Source of the DNA: Flavobacteriaceae bacterium
GTDB taxonomy: Bacteria; Bacteroidota; Bacteroidia; Flavobacteriales; Flavobacteriaceae
Length of the DNA stretch: 64,000 nucleotides
Direction: 5' to 3'
Assembly: GCA_031277535.1 (NCBI GenBank)
Contig: JAITMD010000010.1
Span: forward strand, 62,001-126,000
The notes under the pieces are model-generated. The model had not been told where the DNA came from. It searched no databases and saw only the letters and a list, made by a program, of their open reading frames with translations. The translations under genes were made by a program, and so were the position numbers. Shown in pieces: positions 48,783 to 57,582 of the stretch (positions are counted from its first letter, which is position 1; the number at the start of each line of letters is the position of its first letter).

Positions 48783-50345
48783 TTACTTCGCAATATTAAT
48801 TGCTCTTGTTTCTCTAATAACAGTAATTTTTACTTGTCCTGGGTAAGTCATCTCTGTCTGAATTTTTTGAGAGATATCGAAAGACAATCCTGCTGCCATT
48901 TCATCTGTTACCTTTTCACTTTCTACAATTACACGAAGTTCTCTACCTGCTTGAATAGCGTAAGCATTTTTAACTCCACTAAAATCATTTGCAATACTTT
49001 CTAAGTCTTTCAAACGTTGAATATACGAATCCAATACTTGACGTCTTGCTCCTGGTCTTGCTCCTGAAATAGCATCACATACTTGAACGATTGGAGAAAT
49101 TAACGATGTCATTTCTATCTCATCGTGGTGAGCTCCAATTGCATTACATACTTCTGGTTTCTCTCCATATTTCTCTGCCCATTGCATCCCTAAGATTGCG
49201 TGTGGCAATTCACTTTCTGTTTCTGGCACCTTACCAATATCGTGTAATAATCCAGCACGTTTTGCCAACTTCACATTCAATCCTAACTCTGCAGCCATTA
49301 ATCCACAAAGCTTAGCAACTTCTCTTGAGTGTTGCAATAAGTTTTGTCCATAAGAAGAACGGTATTTCATTCTTCCTATTACTTTAATCAATTCTGGATG
49401 CAATCCATGAATACCTAAATCAATTACTGTACGTTTACCGATCTCAATAATCTCCTCATCAATTTGTTTTGTAGTTTTCGCTACTACTTCTTCAATACGA
49501 GCAGGGTGAATACGTCCGTCTGTTACCAAACGGTGCAACGACAAACGTGCAATCTCTCTACGCACTGGGTCAAAGCAAGAAAGAATAATAGCCTCTGGTG
49601 TATCATCTACAATAATTTCAACACCTGTAGCTGCTTCAATAGCTCTAATATTACGCCCTTCACGACCAATAATTCTACCTTTTACATCATCCGACTCAAT
49701 GTTAAACACAGACACACAGTTTTCTACTGCCTCTTCTGTACCTATACGTTGAATTGTATTAATGATAACTTTTTTAGCTTCTTGTTGTGCAGTTAATTTA
49801 GCCTCTTCTAATGTATCTTGAATATAAGCCATTGCATTTGCTTTAGCCTCTGTTTTCAAGCTATCAATAATTTGATTTTTAGCCTCTTCTGCTGTTAATC
49901 CAGAAATAATTTCCAATTGCTCAATTTGAGAACGGTGCATACGATCAACTTCTTCTTGCTTTTTATCAATTACCTCTATTTTATGATCGTATTCTTGGAT
50001 TTTCTTTTCACTTTCGTCAGCAGCTTTTTTCGCTTTTGCCAATTCATTTGAAATTTGAGACTCTTTATCTCTCGTTCTCTTCTCCGCTTCTGCTATCTTT
50101 TTATCTCTGGCTAAGATTACCTGCTCATGCTCTGCTTTAAGTTCAATGAACTTTTCTTTTGCCTGTAGCATTTTTTCTTTCTTAGTAGCCTCTCCTTCAG
50201 CCTTTGCATCTCTAATCAAGGTTTTAGCTTCATTATTAGCATTTTGTAATATAGAGGAAGCCTGGTTTTTTTCCAAGTACTTCGCTATACCAAAGCCTAT
50301 AGCCAAGCCAAGTATTAATCCTCCAATAATCAGTAATATTCCCAT
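48783..50345 (-). CDS. rny: Ribonuclease Y
   Basis: 520 residues from the ATG at 50345, the family's usual length; the frame also opens at GTG 50381. An N-terminal membrane helix ([19 protein letters not shown]) is followed by a long coiled coil (about 35-200), a KH RNA-binding domain with [15 protein letters not shown], and the HD nuclease domain with LLHDIGK and GAHHDEIE. It is a membrane-bound endonuclease that starts mRNA decay. It sits directly after the probable 6S RNA, and downstream of zapA on the same strand. Confidence 0.96.
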   Translation of the reverse strand: MGILLIIGGLILGLAIGFGIAKYLEKNQASSILQNANNEAKTLIRDAKAEGEATKKEKMLQAKEKFIELKAEHEQVILARDKKIAEAEKRTRDKESQISNELAKAKKAADESEKKIQEYDHKIEVIDKKQEEVDRMHRSQIEQLEIISGLTAEEAKNQIIDSLKTEAKANAMAYIQDTLEEAKLTAQQEAKKVIINTIQRIGTEEAVENCVSVFNIESDDVKGRIIGREGRNIRAIEAATGVEIIVDDTPEAIILSCFDPVRREIARLSLHRLVTDGRIHPARIEEVVAKTTKQIDEEIIEIGKRTVIDLGIHGLHPELIKVIGRMKYRSSYGQNLLQHSREVAKLCGLMAAELGLNVKLAKRAGLLHDIGKVPETESELPHAILGMQWAEKYGEKPEVCNAIGAHHDEIEMTSLISPIVQVCDAISGARPGARRQVLDSYIQRLKDLESIANDFSGVKNAYAIQAGRELRVIVESEKVTDEMAAGLSFDISQKIQTEMTYPGQVKITVIRETRAINIAK

Positions 50346-50372
50346 AAGTGTTTCAAAAATTATATATAAAAA

Positions 50373-50507
50373 AAAGCCCACATTAGTCGTTGGATAAACT
50401 CGCAGTTGACAAGTTTTGAGTTAGCTTGCTTTTCAAGGATCTGCACAAGGCAGCATGCTTTAGTTGCAAAGATTCACCCATTTTAATTTGTTAGTGTTGA
50501 GTTTATC
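50373..50507 (-). ncRNA. ssrS: Probable 6S RNA (6S-Flavo type)
   Basis: Between zapA and rny, GATAAACTC at minus-strand 50507-50499 pairs perfectly over 9 bp with GAGTTTATC at 50401-50393. Inner pairing (ACAA/TTGT), a central open region and a terminal CTGC/GCAG hairpin give the long single-arm shape with a bubble expected of 6S RNA. TATATTTG (50514-50507), a good -7 box, precedes it. A GC-rich patch and a run of T residues near 50380-50371 could terminate it. The gene order zapA, 6S RNA, RNA gene neighbour is what I recall from Flavobacteriaceae. 6S RNA binds RNA polymerase holoenzyme in stationary phase. The exact ends are estimates. Confidence 0.6.
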
Positions 50508-50565
50508 AAATATATACTAATGTGAGCAGTGTCGTTAGTCTTTTTTATGTAAAGAACGTTGTATT

Positions 50566-50865
50566 TTATTTGGATAAGATACGGTCTAAAGCTTCATCTA
50601 AGCGAATTAATCGCTCAACAGATTTATTGTATCCTTCTGTAGTGTCTATTGTTCGTTGCTCATTTTGTGAGGCAAACTGTAAAGCACACATAGCTAAAAC
50701 ATCTTGTTTATCGCGTACAGCATAATTCTCTTCAAACTGATGAATCATAACATCGATTTTTTTAGAAGCAGAGCGTAATGCCTCTTCCTGCGAATGCGCA
50801 ACCGTCAAAGGATACACGCGATCTGCAATTGATATCTTTATTCTAAATGGTTCATCGTTACTCAT
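50566..50865 (-). CDS. zapA: Cell division protein ZapA
   Basis: 99 residues, standard length. The globular head has IKISIADRVYPLTVAHSQEEALRSASKKID, then the coiled-coil tail. ZapA bundles FtsZ filaments at the division site. It lies 9 nt after the coiled-coil protein gene on the same strand; that partner may be a ZapB-like factor. Confidence 0.9.
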   Translation of the reverse strand: MSNDEPFRIKISIADRVYPLTVAHSQEEALRSASKKIDVMIHQFEENYAVRDKQDVLAMCALQFASQNEQRTIDTTEGYNKSVERLIRLDEALDRILSK

Positions 50866-50874
50866 AAAATATAC

Positions 50875-51198
50875 CTACTTTGCAAGATGAGCGATACACT
50901 GATCTATCTCTCTTATCAATGAATTTATCTTTAATTTTGTATCTTTTCTTCCTTCTTCACTGCCCAATAATGAATTAGCTAATTGCAGTGATTCATACTT
51001 TGCATAAACATCGTTTAGCTTCGCTTCATTTTTCTGAATCTCATTATTAGCAATAGTTAAACTATTTTTCAACTGTTTATTCTCAGCCTCCAATACATTC
51101 AACCTTTGTATAAGTTTTGCAAACTTTACTTCTAAAGAATCAATTATGTCCGTTAGTTCACTCATTACACTTTCTAATTCACTATACTTATACGACAA
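50875..51198 (-). CDS. Coiled-coil protein next to zapA (ZapB-like)
   Basis: 107 residues, almost entirely one heptad-repeat coiled coil (LIQRLNVLEAENKQLKNSL), with an acidic start and a His/Leu end. No signal or membrane segment. Size, coiled coil and position 9 nt upstream of zapA suggest a ZapB-like division factor, but coiled coils are not family-specific, so the name is inference. Confidence 0.65.
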   Translation of the reverse strand: MSYKYSELESVMSELTDIIDSLEVKFAKLIQRLNVLEAENKQLKNSLTIANNEIQKNEAKLNDVYAKYESLQLANSLLGSEEGRKDTKLKINSLIREIDQCIAHLAK

Positions 51199-51513
51199 AA
51201 ATACAATTAGTATTTAAAATTAAAAAGTTTTCTTATAAAAAAAAGAGGATGTTTACTAATTCGTTCTATTTCACCACAATCTATTTTATTATTACTCAAA
51301 AAAACACTAATTATTGCTAATATTCTACTATATCAACCAACACTTCATTCCTGCAACAACCTTCCTCCTCCTTATTTCCTATCTTTCACTATTTTAAACT
51401 CTAAATCTCTTATAGCGCTATACACAAGAATTTATTAATCTTACCACTTCATTATCTTACAGCGTCTATTAACACAAAATTACTTCTCTGTTTACCATTT
51501 AAAATAACTTACT
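51199..51513. other. Intergenic region, AT-rich
   Basis: No gene is visible on either strand. It holds the probable promoter of the coiled-coil/zapA unit near 51200 (TTTTTG and TATAAG on the minus strand) and nothing else I can name. Confidence 0.5.
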
Positions 51514-52080
51514 TTACTTGTTCAACTTAGAATAAATGGCGGAGTCTAAGAACTGCCCATTAAAAAACAAATGCTCTTTAAAATGAGCTTCTTTTTCAAA
51601 GCCACATTTTTCTAACACCTTCATTGAACCAATATTAGCGGGGTCTATTAAAGCTTCTAAAGAATGAAGTTTCATAGTCGAGAATCCATATTCAATGATT
51701 GCATTCAGTGCCTCTGTTACATAGCCTTTGCCGTTAAATTGTGGAAGTATCATATAGCCTGCTTCTGCTCTATAGTGCTCTAATTTCATACGATAAAACC
51801 CTATAGTCCCAATCATAACTCCTGAGTCTTTTAACGTAATTGCCCAGTTTACACACTCTTTATTCTCCATTCTTTCGTCTATAGAACGAATATAAGCTTC
51901 AGCCTCTTCTATCGATTGTGTTAATGGAACAGGTATATATTTCATAATCTCTGGATTAGAGCGCAAGGCAAACACTGTATTTACATCGCTTTGTTCTAAA
52001 CGCCTAAGCTTTAATCTTTCTGTTTCTAATTCTGGAAATATTAATAGGTCTATTTGTAACATATTTTTGTTATTGTTCAT
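51514..52080 (-). CDS. GNAT acetyltransferase, RimJ/RimL type
   Basis: 188 residues from the ATG at 52080; a longer reading starts inside a perfect palindrome (52097-52120) and is rejected. Family motifs: ETERLKLRRLEQSD, YIRSIDERME, then GTIGFYRM and the acetyl-CoA loop LPQFNGKGYVTEAL, ending NIGSMKVLEKCGF. It probably acetylates an N-terminal amino group or small amine; the substrate is unknown. It follows the D-lactate dehydrogenase gene, but the palindrome between them may separate expression. Confidence 0.85.
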   Translation of the reverse strand: MNNNKNMLQIDLLIFPELETERLKLRRLEQSDVNTVFALRSNPEIMKYIPVPLTQSIEEAEAYIRSIDERMENKECVNWAITLKDSGVMIGTIGFYRMKLEHYRAEAGYMILPQFNGKGYVTEALNAIIEYGFSTMKLHSLEALIDPANIGSMKVLEKCGFEKEAHFKEHLFFNGQFLDSAIYSKLNK

Positions 52081-52096
52081 TTTTATTTTTAATGTA

Positions 52097-52120
52097 GAGA
52101 GACGCATAAATGCGTCTCTC
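52097..52120. repeat. Perfect 11-bp palindrome, GAGAGACGCAT type
   Basis: GAGAGACGCAT (52097-52107) and ATGCGTCTCTC (52110-52120) with a 2-nt centre. It lies 12 nt past the stop of the D-lactate dehydrogenase gene. The GC-rich stem differs from the A/T-flanked terminators elsewhere in the window, and no T tract follows on the minus strand. Confidence 0.7.
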
Positions 52121-52132
52121 CAAATATTGTAA

Positions 52133-54958
52133 TTATTTTGTTACTTCATCTATCAAATAGAAGATAGATTTAAAATTAACTCCTCCATATTCTGTCAATC
52201 CTATCTCACAAGTACGGCTGGTAGAAAAGGCATCTTTAGCATCAGCAGGTATTTGTTCCTTTAGATGTCTGTTACCATGTTTGTTTAACTCCGGGAAGGT
52301 AAATCCTCTATCTCCTGCAAAACCACAACAGTTACTATCGATGTAATTTACTTTTTCAGCACATAGTTTTGTCAATTCCAACAACTTGCCTTCTAAACCT
52401 ACTTTTTTAACCGAACACACAGGGAATACACTAATCTCTTTACGTGGGTTCTTCACAGGTAAGAAAGGCATAACATAGTCTAACATAAACTCTATAGGGT
52501 CATACATCTTAAGTTTACCTCCTTGGTGTGCTTCGTGAAAGGTATAAAAACAAGGACTCATATCAAACAGCACAGGATACTTGCCATCTTCAGTAGCTTT
52601 TAATAAAGCAAGTTCAAGTTCAGAAGATTTGGTATGTCCTTCTTCTTTTAATCCCTTACTGCTAAAAGGCATACCACAGCACATATTATTTACATTCTCT
52701 GGATAGATAACGGTAAAGCCAGCGCGTTTTAGCAATTCTACTGTTTTGACAGTTAAGTCAACATCCGACTTAGGGTAATCACTTGATTTACCCATCGTTC
52801 TATTGATACAAGAAGGGAAGTAAACCACCTTTCTATCTTGACCTGCATTGATGATCAAGTCTGTTATTTTATGTTTATTGCCCTTAGGCATAGCTACATT
52901 CCACTGAGGTATTTTGTTACCTGATATTTTACGCATACCACTGGACATACTTGTCATAATCTTATTCCCTAAGATATTCTGGAACACACCTACTGTGTTT
53001 AGCGCTTTGCGTCCCATAACAGTAACGCGCTCCATATTCTCGACAAAGTATTCTGCATTTTTTCTATCCTTTTCAGTGATAGCATTATGACGTAGGTCTT
53101 TGATGTATTTACCTGTGTCAATCTTAACTGGACAAGCTAAAGCACATAGTCCATCAGTAGCACATGTTTCGTCAGCGTAGTAATGTGCACTATTGACTAA
53201 GTTTTCTAATTCTTCTGTATTTTGACCTAAACTTTTTAGTCGTGCTATTTCTCTACCTACTACGATGCGTTGTCTTGGAGAGAGTGTTAATCCTTCTGAC
53301 ACACAGTGTGACTCACAGAATCCGCATTCTATACATTTGTCAACTATCTCATTCGTAGCAGGAGAAGCCTTAAAGTTTTCTAAGTGAACATGAGGATTAG
53401 CATTGATAATCACACCAGGATTAACCAGGCTATGTGGGTCAAAGATAGCTTTGACTTTTAGCATAATATCATACGCTTGTTGCCCCCATTCTTTCTCAAC
53501 AAAAGGAGCCATATTACGTCCTGTACCATGTTCTGCTTTTAGCGAGCCATCAAAGCGATCTACCACTAACTCTACCAGCCCATCCATTAAGCGAGCATAT
53601 CGATCTATTTCTTTTTGAGTAGAGAAATCTTGAGAAAACACCAAGTGTAGATTACCTTCTAAAGCATGACCAAATAGCACTGCATCATCATATTTTAACT
53701 CAGCAAATAAAGCTTTCATTGCTATACAAGCATCTGCTAACTTCTCTACAGGAAATGCAACATCTTCGATAATACACGTAGTCCCAGTTACTCTAAGTGC
53801 TCCTGTGGTAGGTAATAGTCCATTTCTTGCCTTCCAGTTAAAAGCATATTGTTGAGGCTCTGAGGTAAACTCAAAAGGTTTGTAAGTAGGAGTCGATGTA
53901 ATCGCTTCTTTAATCTGTTGTTGTTTAACAGACATTTCAGCCTCGTTCTCTGCCTGAGCTTCTACTAATAAGATACATGCAGTATCAGGTAGTGTTTTGA
54001 AGTATGCAGGAGCTAAAGCTTCGTTTTCTATTGATTTGATACTATTTCTATCTAACAATTCTACTGCAGCTACAGGACTTTTCTTTAAGAAAGGAACGGC
54101 TTGGCAAGCTTGTTCTATTGTTTCGAAAATCATTAATGTACAAGCCTTTTGCTTGTAATTCACTACCGTGTTATAGGTTATATCTGAGATAAAAGCTAAA
54201 GTACCCTCAGACCCAATCATGATGTGCTTGATGATGTCATATGGATCGTGATAGTCGATAAAGGCGTTTAGACTATATCCCGTAGTATTCTTGATTTTAA
54301 ACTTGCGTTCTATTCTGTCGTATAAAGTACGATCAGCGTGAATAGCATCTCTTAATCGCTCTATTTCTTTGATAATTTCAGGGTGCTTATCAGCAAACTC
54401 TTTTTTACTCTCTTCACTGGCTGTATCTAATACTGTTCCATCATAAATCACTATTTTGATATCAGCGATAGTGTTATAAGAGTTCTGTGAAGTACCACAG
54501 CACATTCCACTGGCATTATTAGCAGCGATACCACCAATCATGGCAGCATTAATAGAGCCTGGGTCAGGGCCTATCTTACGCCCATAAGGAGCCAAAATAA
54601 TATTAGCTCTTCCACCTATTATACCAGGTTGAAACTTCGCTTGTAACCCATTATTTAAAATCTCGTAGTTTTTCCACTTGTGAGTAGCCACCATTAATAC
54701 AGAGTCTGTTACAGCCTGCCCAGACAGACTCGTTCCTGCCGCTCGGTACGTCACTGCTACATTGTGCTTTGTCGCAGCTTGTAGCGTAGCTACAGCCTCT
54801 TCGTGATTGTGTACTTGAACAACTATTTTTGGAACTAAGGTATAAAAACTTGCATCAGTACCATACGCTAATAACTGTATCGGATTAGTAATAATTCTAT
54901 CAGAATCTATATGATTAGCCAGTTCTTCCTTGAACTTTTGGTATTGTAAAGGTAGCAT
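52133..54958 (-). CDS. D-lactate dehydrogenase (FAD/Fe-S, Dld-II type)
   Basis: 941 residues from the ATG at 54958 (MLPLQYQKF); the longer reading from 55003 lacks family support. Domains in order: FAD-binding type 4 (about 40-260, with YRAAGTSLSGQAV and GPDPGSINAAMIGG), FAD-oxidase C-terminal (about 290-520), a 4Fe-4S dicluster with CIECGFCESHC and CATDGLCALACPV (about 575-640), and two CCG domains with CCGMPFSSKG and CCGFAGDRG. It oxidises D-lactate (or a similar 2-hydroxy acid) and passes electrons to the respiratory chain. The fusion of both electron-transfer modules in one chain is common in Bacteroidota. Confidence 0.9.
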   Translation of the reverse strand: MLPLQYQKFKEELANHIDSDRIITNPIQLLAYGTDASFYTLVPKIVVQVHNHEEAVATLQAATKHNVAVTYRAAGTSLSGQAVTDSVLMVATHKWKNYEILNNGLQAKFQPGIIGGRANIILAPYGRKIGPDPGSINAAMIGGIAANNASGMCCGTSQNSYNTIADIKIVIYDGTVLDTASEESKKEFADKHPEIIKEIERLRDAIHADRTLYDRIERKFKIKNTTGYSLNAFIDYHDPYDIIKHIMIGSEGTLAFISDITYNTVVNYKQKACTLMIFETIEQACQAVPFLKKSPVAAVELLDRNSIKSIENEALAPAYFKTLPDTACILLVEAQAENEAEMSVKQQQIKEAITSTPTYKPFEFTSEPQQYAFNWKARNGLLPTTGALRVTGTTCIIEDVAFPVEKLADACIAMKALFAELKYDDAVLFGHALEGNLHLVFSQDFSTQKEIDRYARLMDGLVELVVDRFDGSLKAEHGTGRNMAPFVEKEWGQQAYDIMLKVKAIFDPHSLVNPGVIINANPHVHLENFKASPATNEIVDKCIECGFCESHCVSEGLTLSPRQRIVVGREIARLKSLGQNTEELENLVNSAHYYADETCATDGLCALACPVKIDTGKYIKDLRHNAITEKDRKNAEYFVENMERVTVMGRKALNTVGVFQNILGNKIMTSMSSGMRKISGNKIPQWNVAMPKGNKHKITDLIINAGQDRKVVYFPSCINRTMGKSSDYPKSDVDLTVKTVELLKRAGFTVIYPENVNNMCCGMPFSSKGLKEEGHTKSSELELALLKATEDGKYPVLFDMSPCFYTFHEAHQGGKLKMYDPIEFMLDYVMPFLPVKNPRKEISVFPVCSVKKVGLEGKLLELTKLCAEKVNYIDSNCCGFAGDRGFTFPELNKHGNRHLKEQIPADAKDAFSTSRTCEIGLTEYGGVNFKSIFYLIDEVTK

Positions 54959-55050
54959 ACTTTGTGTCTTTTTTATTACGCTACAATTTACAAAACATCT
55001 CAAAAAGATAGAGAAGCAAAAGTCTGTTTATACTGGGTTTAAATAAGTAA

Positions 55051-55101
55051 GATGAGATTCTTCGTTTCACTCAGAAGAACATAGCAGGTGTGTGTCCTGC
55101 T
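55051..55101. repeat. Intergenic repeat-like element with inverted pair
   Basis: GATTCTTCGTTTCACTCAGA (55056-55075) resembles a sequence I recall as a dispersed intergenic repeat in Bacteroidota genomes. It is followed by AGCAGG/CCTGCT (55083-55088, 55096-55101) with a 7-nt loop. Copy number cannot be judged from this window. Confidence 0.4.
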
Positions 55102-55207
55102 GATGAAAGAAGCACCTCGCACAGAACGCCACAAACTATATTAACTACAAGTTTTGATACTTCGTGGATTTCAAAACACATATCCCTGAAAATCAAATCT
55201 TTTTTAG

Positions 55208-55270
55208 TATATTTGCAATATACTTCGCTACAAACAAACATTTTAAACTCTTGAGCAAAGAGTACTTTTT
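55208..55270 (+). promoter_or_regulatory. Orphan -7 box with a downstream hairpin and T run
   Basis: TATATTTG (55208-55215) is followed about 30 nt later by ACTCTT/AAGAGT (55247-55252, 55258-55263) with a 5-nt loop and five T residues at 55266-55270. A transcript of about 45-50 nt would be released with no open frame. The -33 element is not recognisable, so this is a weak call. Confidence 0.35.
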
Positions 55271-55392
55271 AAACGCAAAATGTTTGAATACTTAAACAGT
55301 AAATAAGTCAACTGTACAAAATTTCATTTTATTCTTTAACGTTATTTTTAACATCCTTTTTCAAGCCAAAACTGAGATTTTACGCACCTTCG

Positions 55393-55466
55393 TTCGGAAG
55401 TTGTTCCGAGAAGCTTCGGAAACAACCCCTATTTTTCAAGCTATTTCCGAAGCGTGTCCGAACAAC
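55393..55466. repeat. 11-bp tandem array, TTCSGAAnnnn type
   Basis: Three units are exactly adjacent: TTCGGAAGTTG (55393), TTCCGAGAAGC (55404), TTCGGAAACAA (55415). Two more follow 11 bp apart after a gap: TTCCGAAGCGT (55445) and GTCCGAACAAC (55456). The core TTCSGAA is itself near-palindromic, so hairpins such as TCGGAA-GTTG-TTCCGA can form. The 11-bp period again keeps copies on one face of the helix. Confidence 0.6.
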
Positions 55467-55879
55467 ACTAAACCAAAGCCCCTCCAACCCTTGTAAACAC
55501 TGACTTCAAAGCAATAAAAATCGCCTTTTTAAAACAAAATATGTTAATTTTTTAACAGAAGTAAATAATACCAAATCAACATTGCCGCTTACCTCCCACA
55601 CACAAAAAACAACCGTACTTATAACATTCAAAGAATTATCTATATAAACAACTAAATAACAACACATTATCTATCACAAAACATATAATACTTTACTTTA
55701 TATATCATCGAATAGCTTTTTACATTTAACTATATCGCCTCTTCCCTACCCAACACTAAACTTCTTTTTAATTGATATACTACTTGTTTTTTCTGTTTTA
55801 TACAAGATTCTAAATGAAATAGAAGAACAAACAAATGTTAAAGCTTATTTTCTTATTTTAGCATAAATAAATGCCACTA

Positions 55880-57571
55880 ATGAAAAAGAGTTTACTACTT
55901 ATTGGTTTACTAAGTCAGCTAACACATGCACAAGTAAAACAACAAATAGAATTTGCCAATCCGCTAAATATTTCGATTAATGCCTCTGGAAACTTTGGAG
56001 AACTAAGAGGTTCTCACTTTCACACAGGAATAGATATCAAAACACAACAACGCATAGGCTTACCTGTATACGCCCCTGCTGATGGGTATGTATCGCGCAT
56101 TAAAGTATCTACTTGGGGATATGGAAAGGCTCTTTATATTGACCATCCCAATGGTATAACTACGGTGTATGGCCACTTAAATGCCTATGCTGGAGATATT
56201 GCTAAACTGGTTAAAGACAGACACTACAAAGAACAAAAGTTTGAAATAGAACTTTTCTTGAAAAAAGAAGAGATCAAAGTTAAAAAGGGTGATATTATTG
56301 CCTTTACAGGAAATACGGGAGGTTCTGGTGGGCCACACCTACATTACGAATTTAGAGATACTAAAACAGAACACATAATCAACCCTTTGCAAATGGGGAT
56401 GGACAAAATGTTGGTGGATACACAAGTACCAACAATCAATACACTTTATGTATATCCAGTAAGTGATGATGCAGTAGCAAACAAATCGCAACAACCTGTA
56501 CTAATTTCTCTAAAACAACAACCAAATGGTGAATACGCATCAGAAACTGTTTATGCACAAGGAGCTATTGGTTTTGGAATAGATATCTATGACACCTCTG
56601 ACTTTAACACCAACAAGAATGGCGTCTATTATGTACAGACCTCGGTAAATGGTAAATCTTTATTTGGCTATAAGTTCAATGAGTTTTCATTTGCTGAAAC
56701 AGGATATGTCAATGCCTTAATTGACTATTCGCATGCTATGGCCACCAAGCAAAAAGTACAAAAGTTGTTTTTTGAAAAGAGCTATCCTCTAACAGTGCTA
56801 ACTGTTGATAATGCAACTAATGGACTGATTGCTGTACAACCAGGACAAAGTTACAACTATCGCATAGAATTAAAAGATTTTCACGGCAATACCAAGGTTG
56901 TGAATGTTCCTATTGTATATCGCAAAGAAGAGGCAACTACCTTGAGAAAACCAACTATAGGTACCTATAAAATTGAAGCTGATCGAGAGTTTATTTACGA
57001 AAAAGACAATATTGCTATAAGTATTCCAAGTCAGGCATTCTACCGCAACTTTACCATGGATATCAGTTCTAAAAACAATGTTTTAACGCTGCACCGAAAT
57101 ACAGAAGCTGTTGCTAAAAACATTATGATTGCTTTTAATACAGAAGGTATGAACTTGAGCAATCCTGACAAAACCTTTATTGCGCGTACCGATGGCAATC
57201 GTAAAGATTACCTCAAAACATATAAGAAAGGAACTAAATTTACAGCTTATGTCAAGAGTTTGGGGCAATATCAATTATTGACAGATGAAACAGCGCCTGA
57301 AATCTATAGTCCTTCTTTTAAAGAAGGCGATAGTCTTAATAAACAAAAGAGTATTTCTTTTAAAGTAAGGGATGTTCTTTCGGGTATAAATACTATAGAA
57401 GGAACAATCAATGGGCAATGGATATTGCTTGACTATGATTATAAAACACAACAAATTGTACACTATTTTGCAGATGGGATAGTAACCTCTGGCAAAAACA
57501 ATGTAGTAATAAAAGTAACAGATAATGTAGGCAATGAGAACAAATTGGAAACTCATTTCTTTCGACCATAA
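55880..57571 (+). CDS. M23 family metallopeptidase
   Basis: 563 residues from the ATG at 55880; another ATG lies at 55871. The signal peptide MKKSLLLIGLLSQLTHA is clear. The LytM/M23 domain (about 25-180) has zinc-site motifs GSHFHTGIDI and GPHLHYEFRDT, with the Asp and both His ligands present. The remaining 380 residues are a beta-rich region of unknown fold. It should cut peptidoglycan cross-links or bind them. It starts an operon with a TonB receptor (11 nt later) and an EF-hand lipoprotein. Confidence 0.9.
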   Translation: MKKSLLLIGLLSQLTHAQVKQQIEFANPLNISINASGNFGELRGSHFHTGIDIKTQQRIGLPVYAPADGYVSRIKVSTWGYGKALYIDHPNGITTVYGHLNAYAGDIAKLVKDRHYKEQKFEIELFLKKEEIKVKKGDIIAFTGNTGGSGGPHLHYEFRDTKTEHIINPLQMGMDKMLVDTQVPTINTLYVYPVSDDAVANKSQQPVLISLKQQPNGEYASETVYAQGAIGFGIDIYDTSDFNTNKNGVYYVQTSVNGKSLFGYKFNEFSFAETGYVNALIDYSHAMATKQKVQKLFFEKSYPLTVLTVDNATNGLIAVQPGQSYNYRIELKDFHGNTKVVNVPIVYRKEEATTLRKPTIGTYKIEADREFIYEKDNIAISIPSQAFYRNFTMDISSKNNVLTLHRNTEAVAKNIMIAFNTEGMNLSNPDKTFIARTDGNRKDYLKTYKKGTKFTAYVKSLGQYQLLTDETAPEIYSPSFKEGDSLNKQKSISFKVRDVLSGINTIEGTINGQWILLDYDYKTQQIVHYFADGIVTSGKNNVVIKVTDNVGNENKLETHFFRP

Positions 57572-57582
57572 CACAATCACAC

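Larger units (their letters stand above)
54959..55879. other. Repeat-rich intergenic region of about 0.9 kb
   Basis: No gene is visible on either strand; the longest frames are under 20 codons or low-complexity. From left to right it holds a short inverted pair (55083-55101) beside a sequence resembling known Bacteroidota intergenic repeats, an orphan promoter box (55208-55215) with a small hairpin (55247-55270), and an 11-bp tandem array (55393-55466). The M23 gene starts at its right end. Confidence 0.65.

Noticed and set aside
52081..52107. Start of the acetyltransferase at 52107
   Set aside because: That ATG lies inside the palindrome; the ATG at 52080 gives a normal-length family start.
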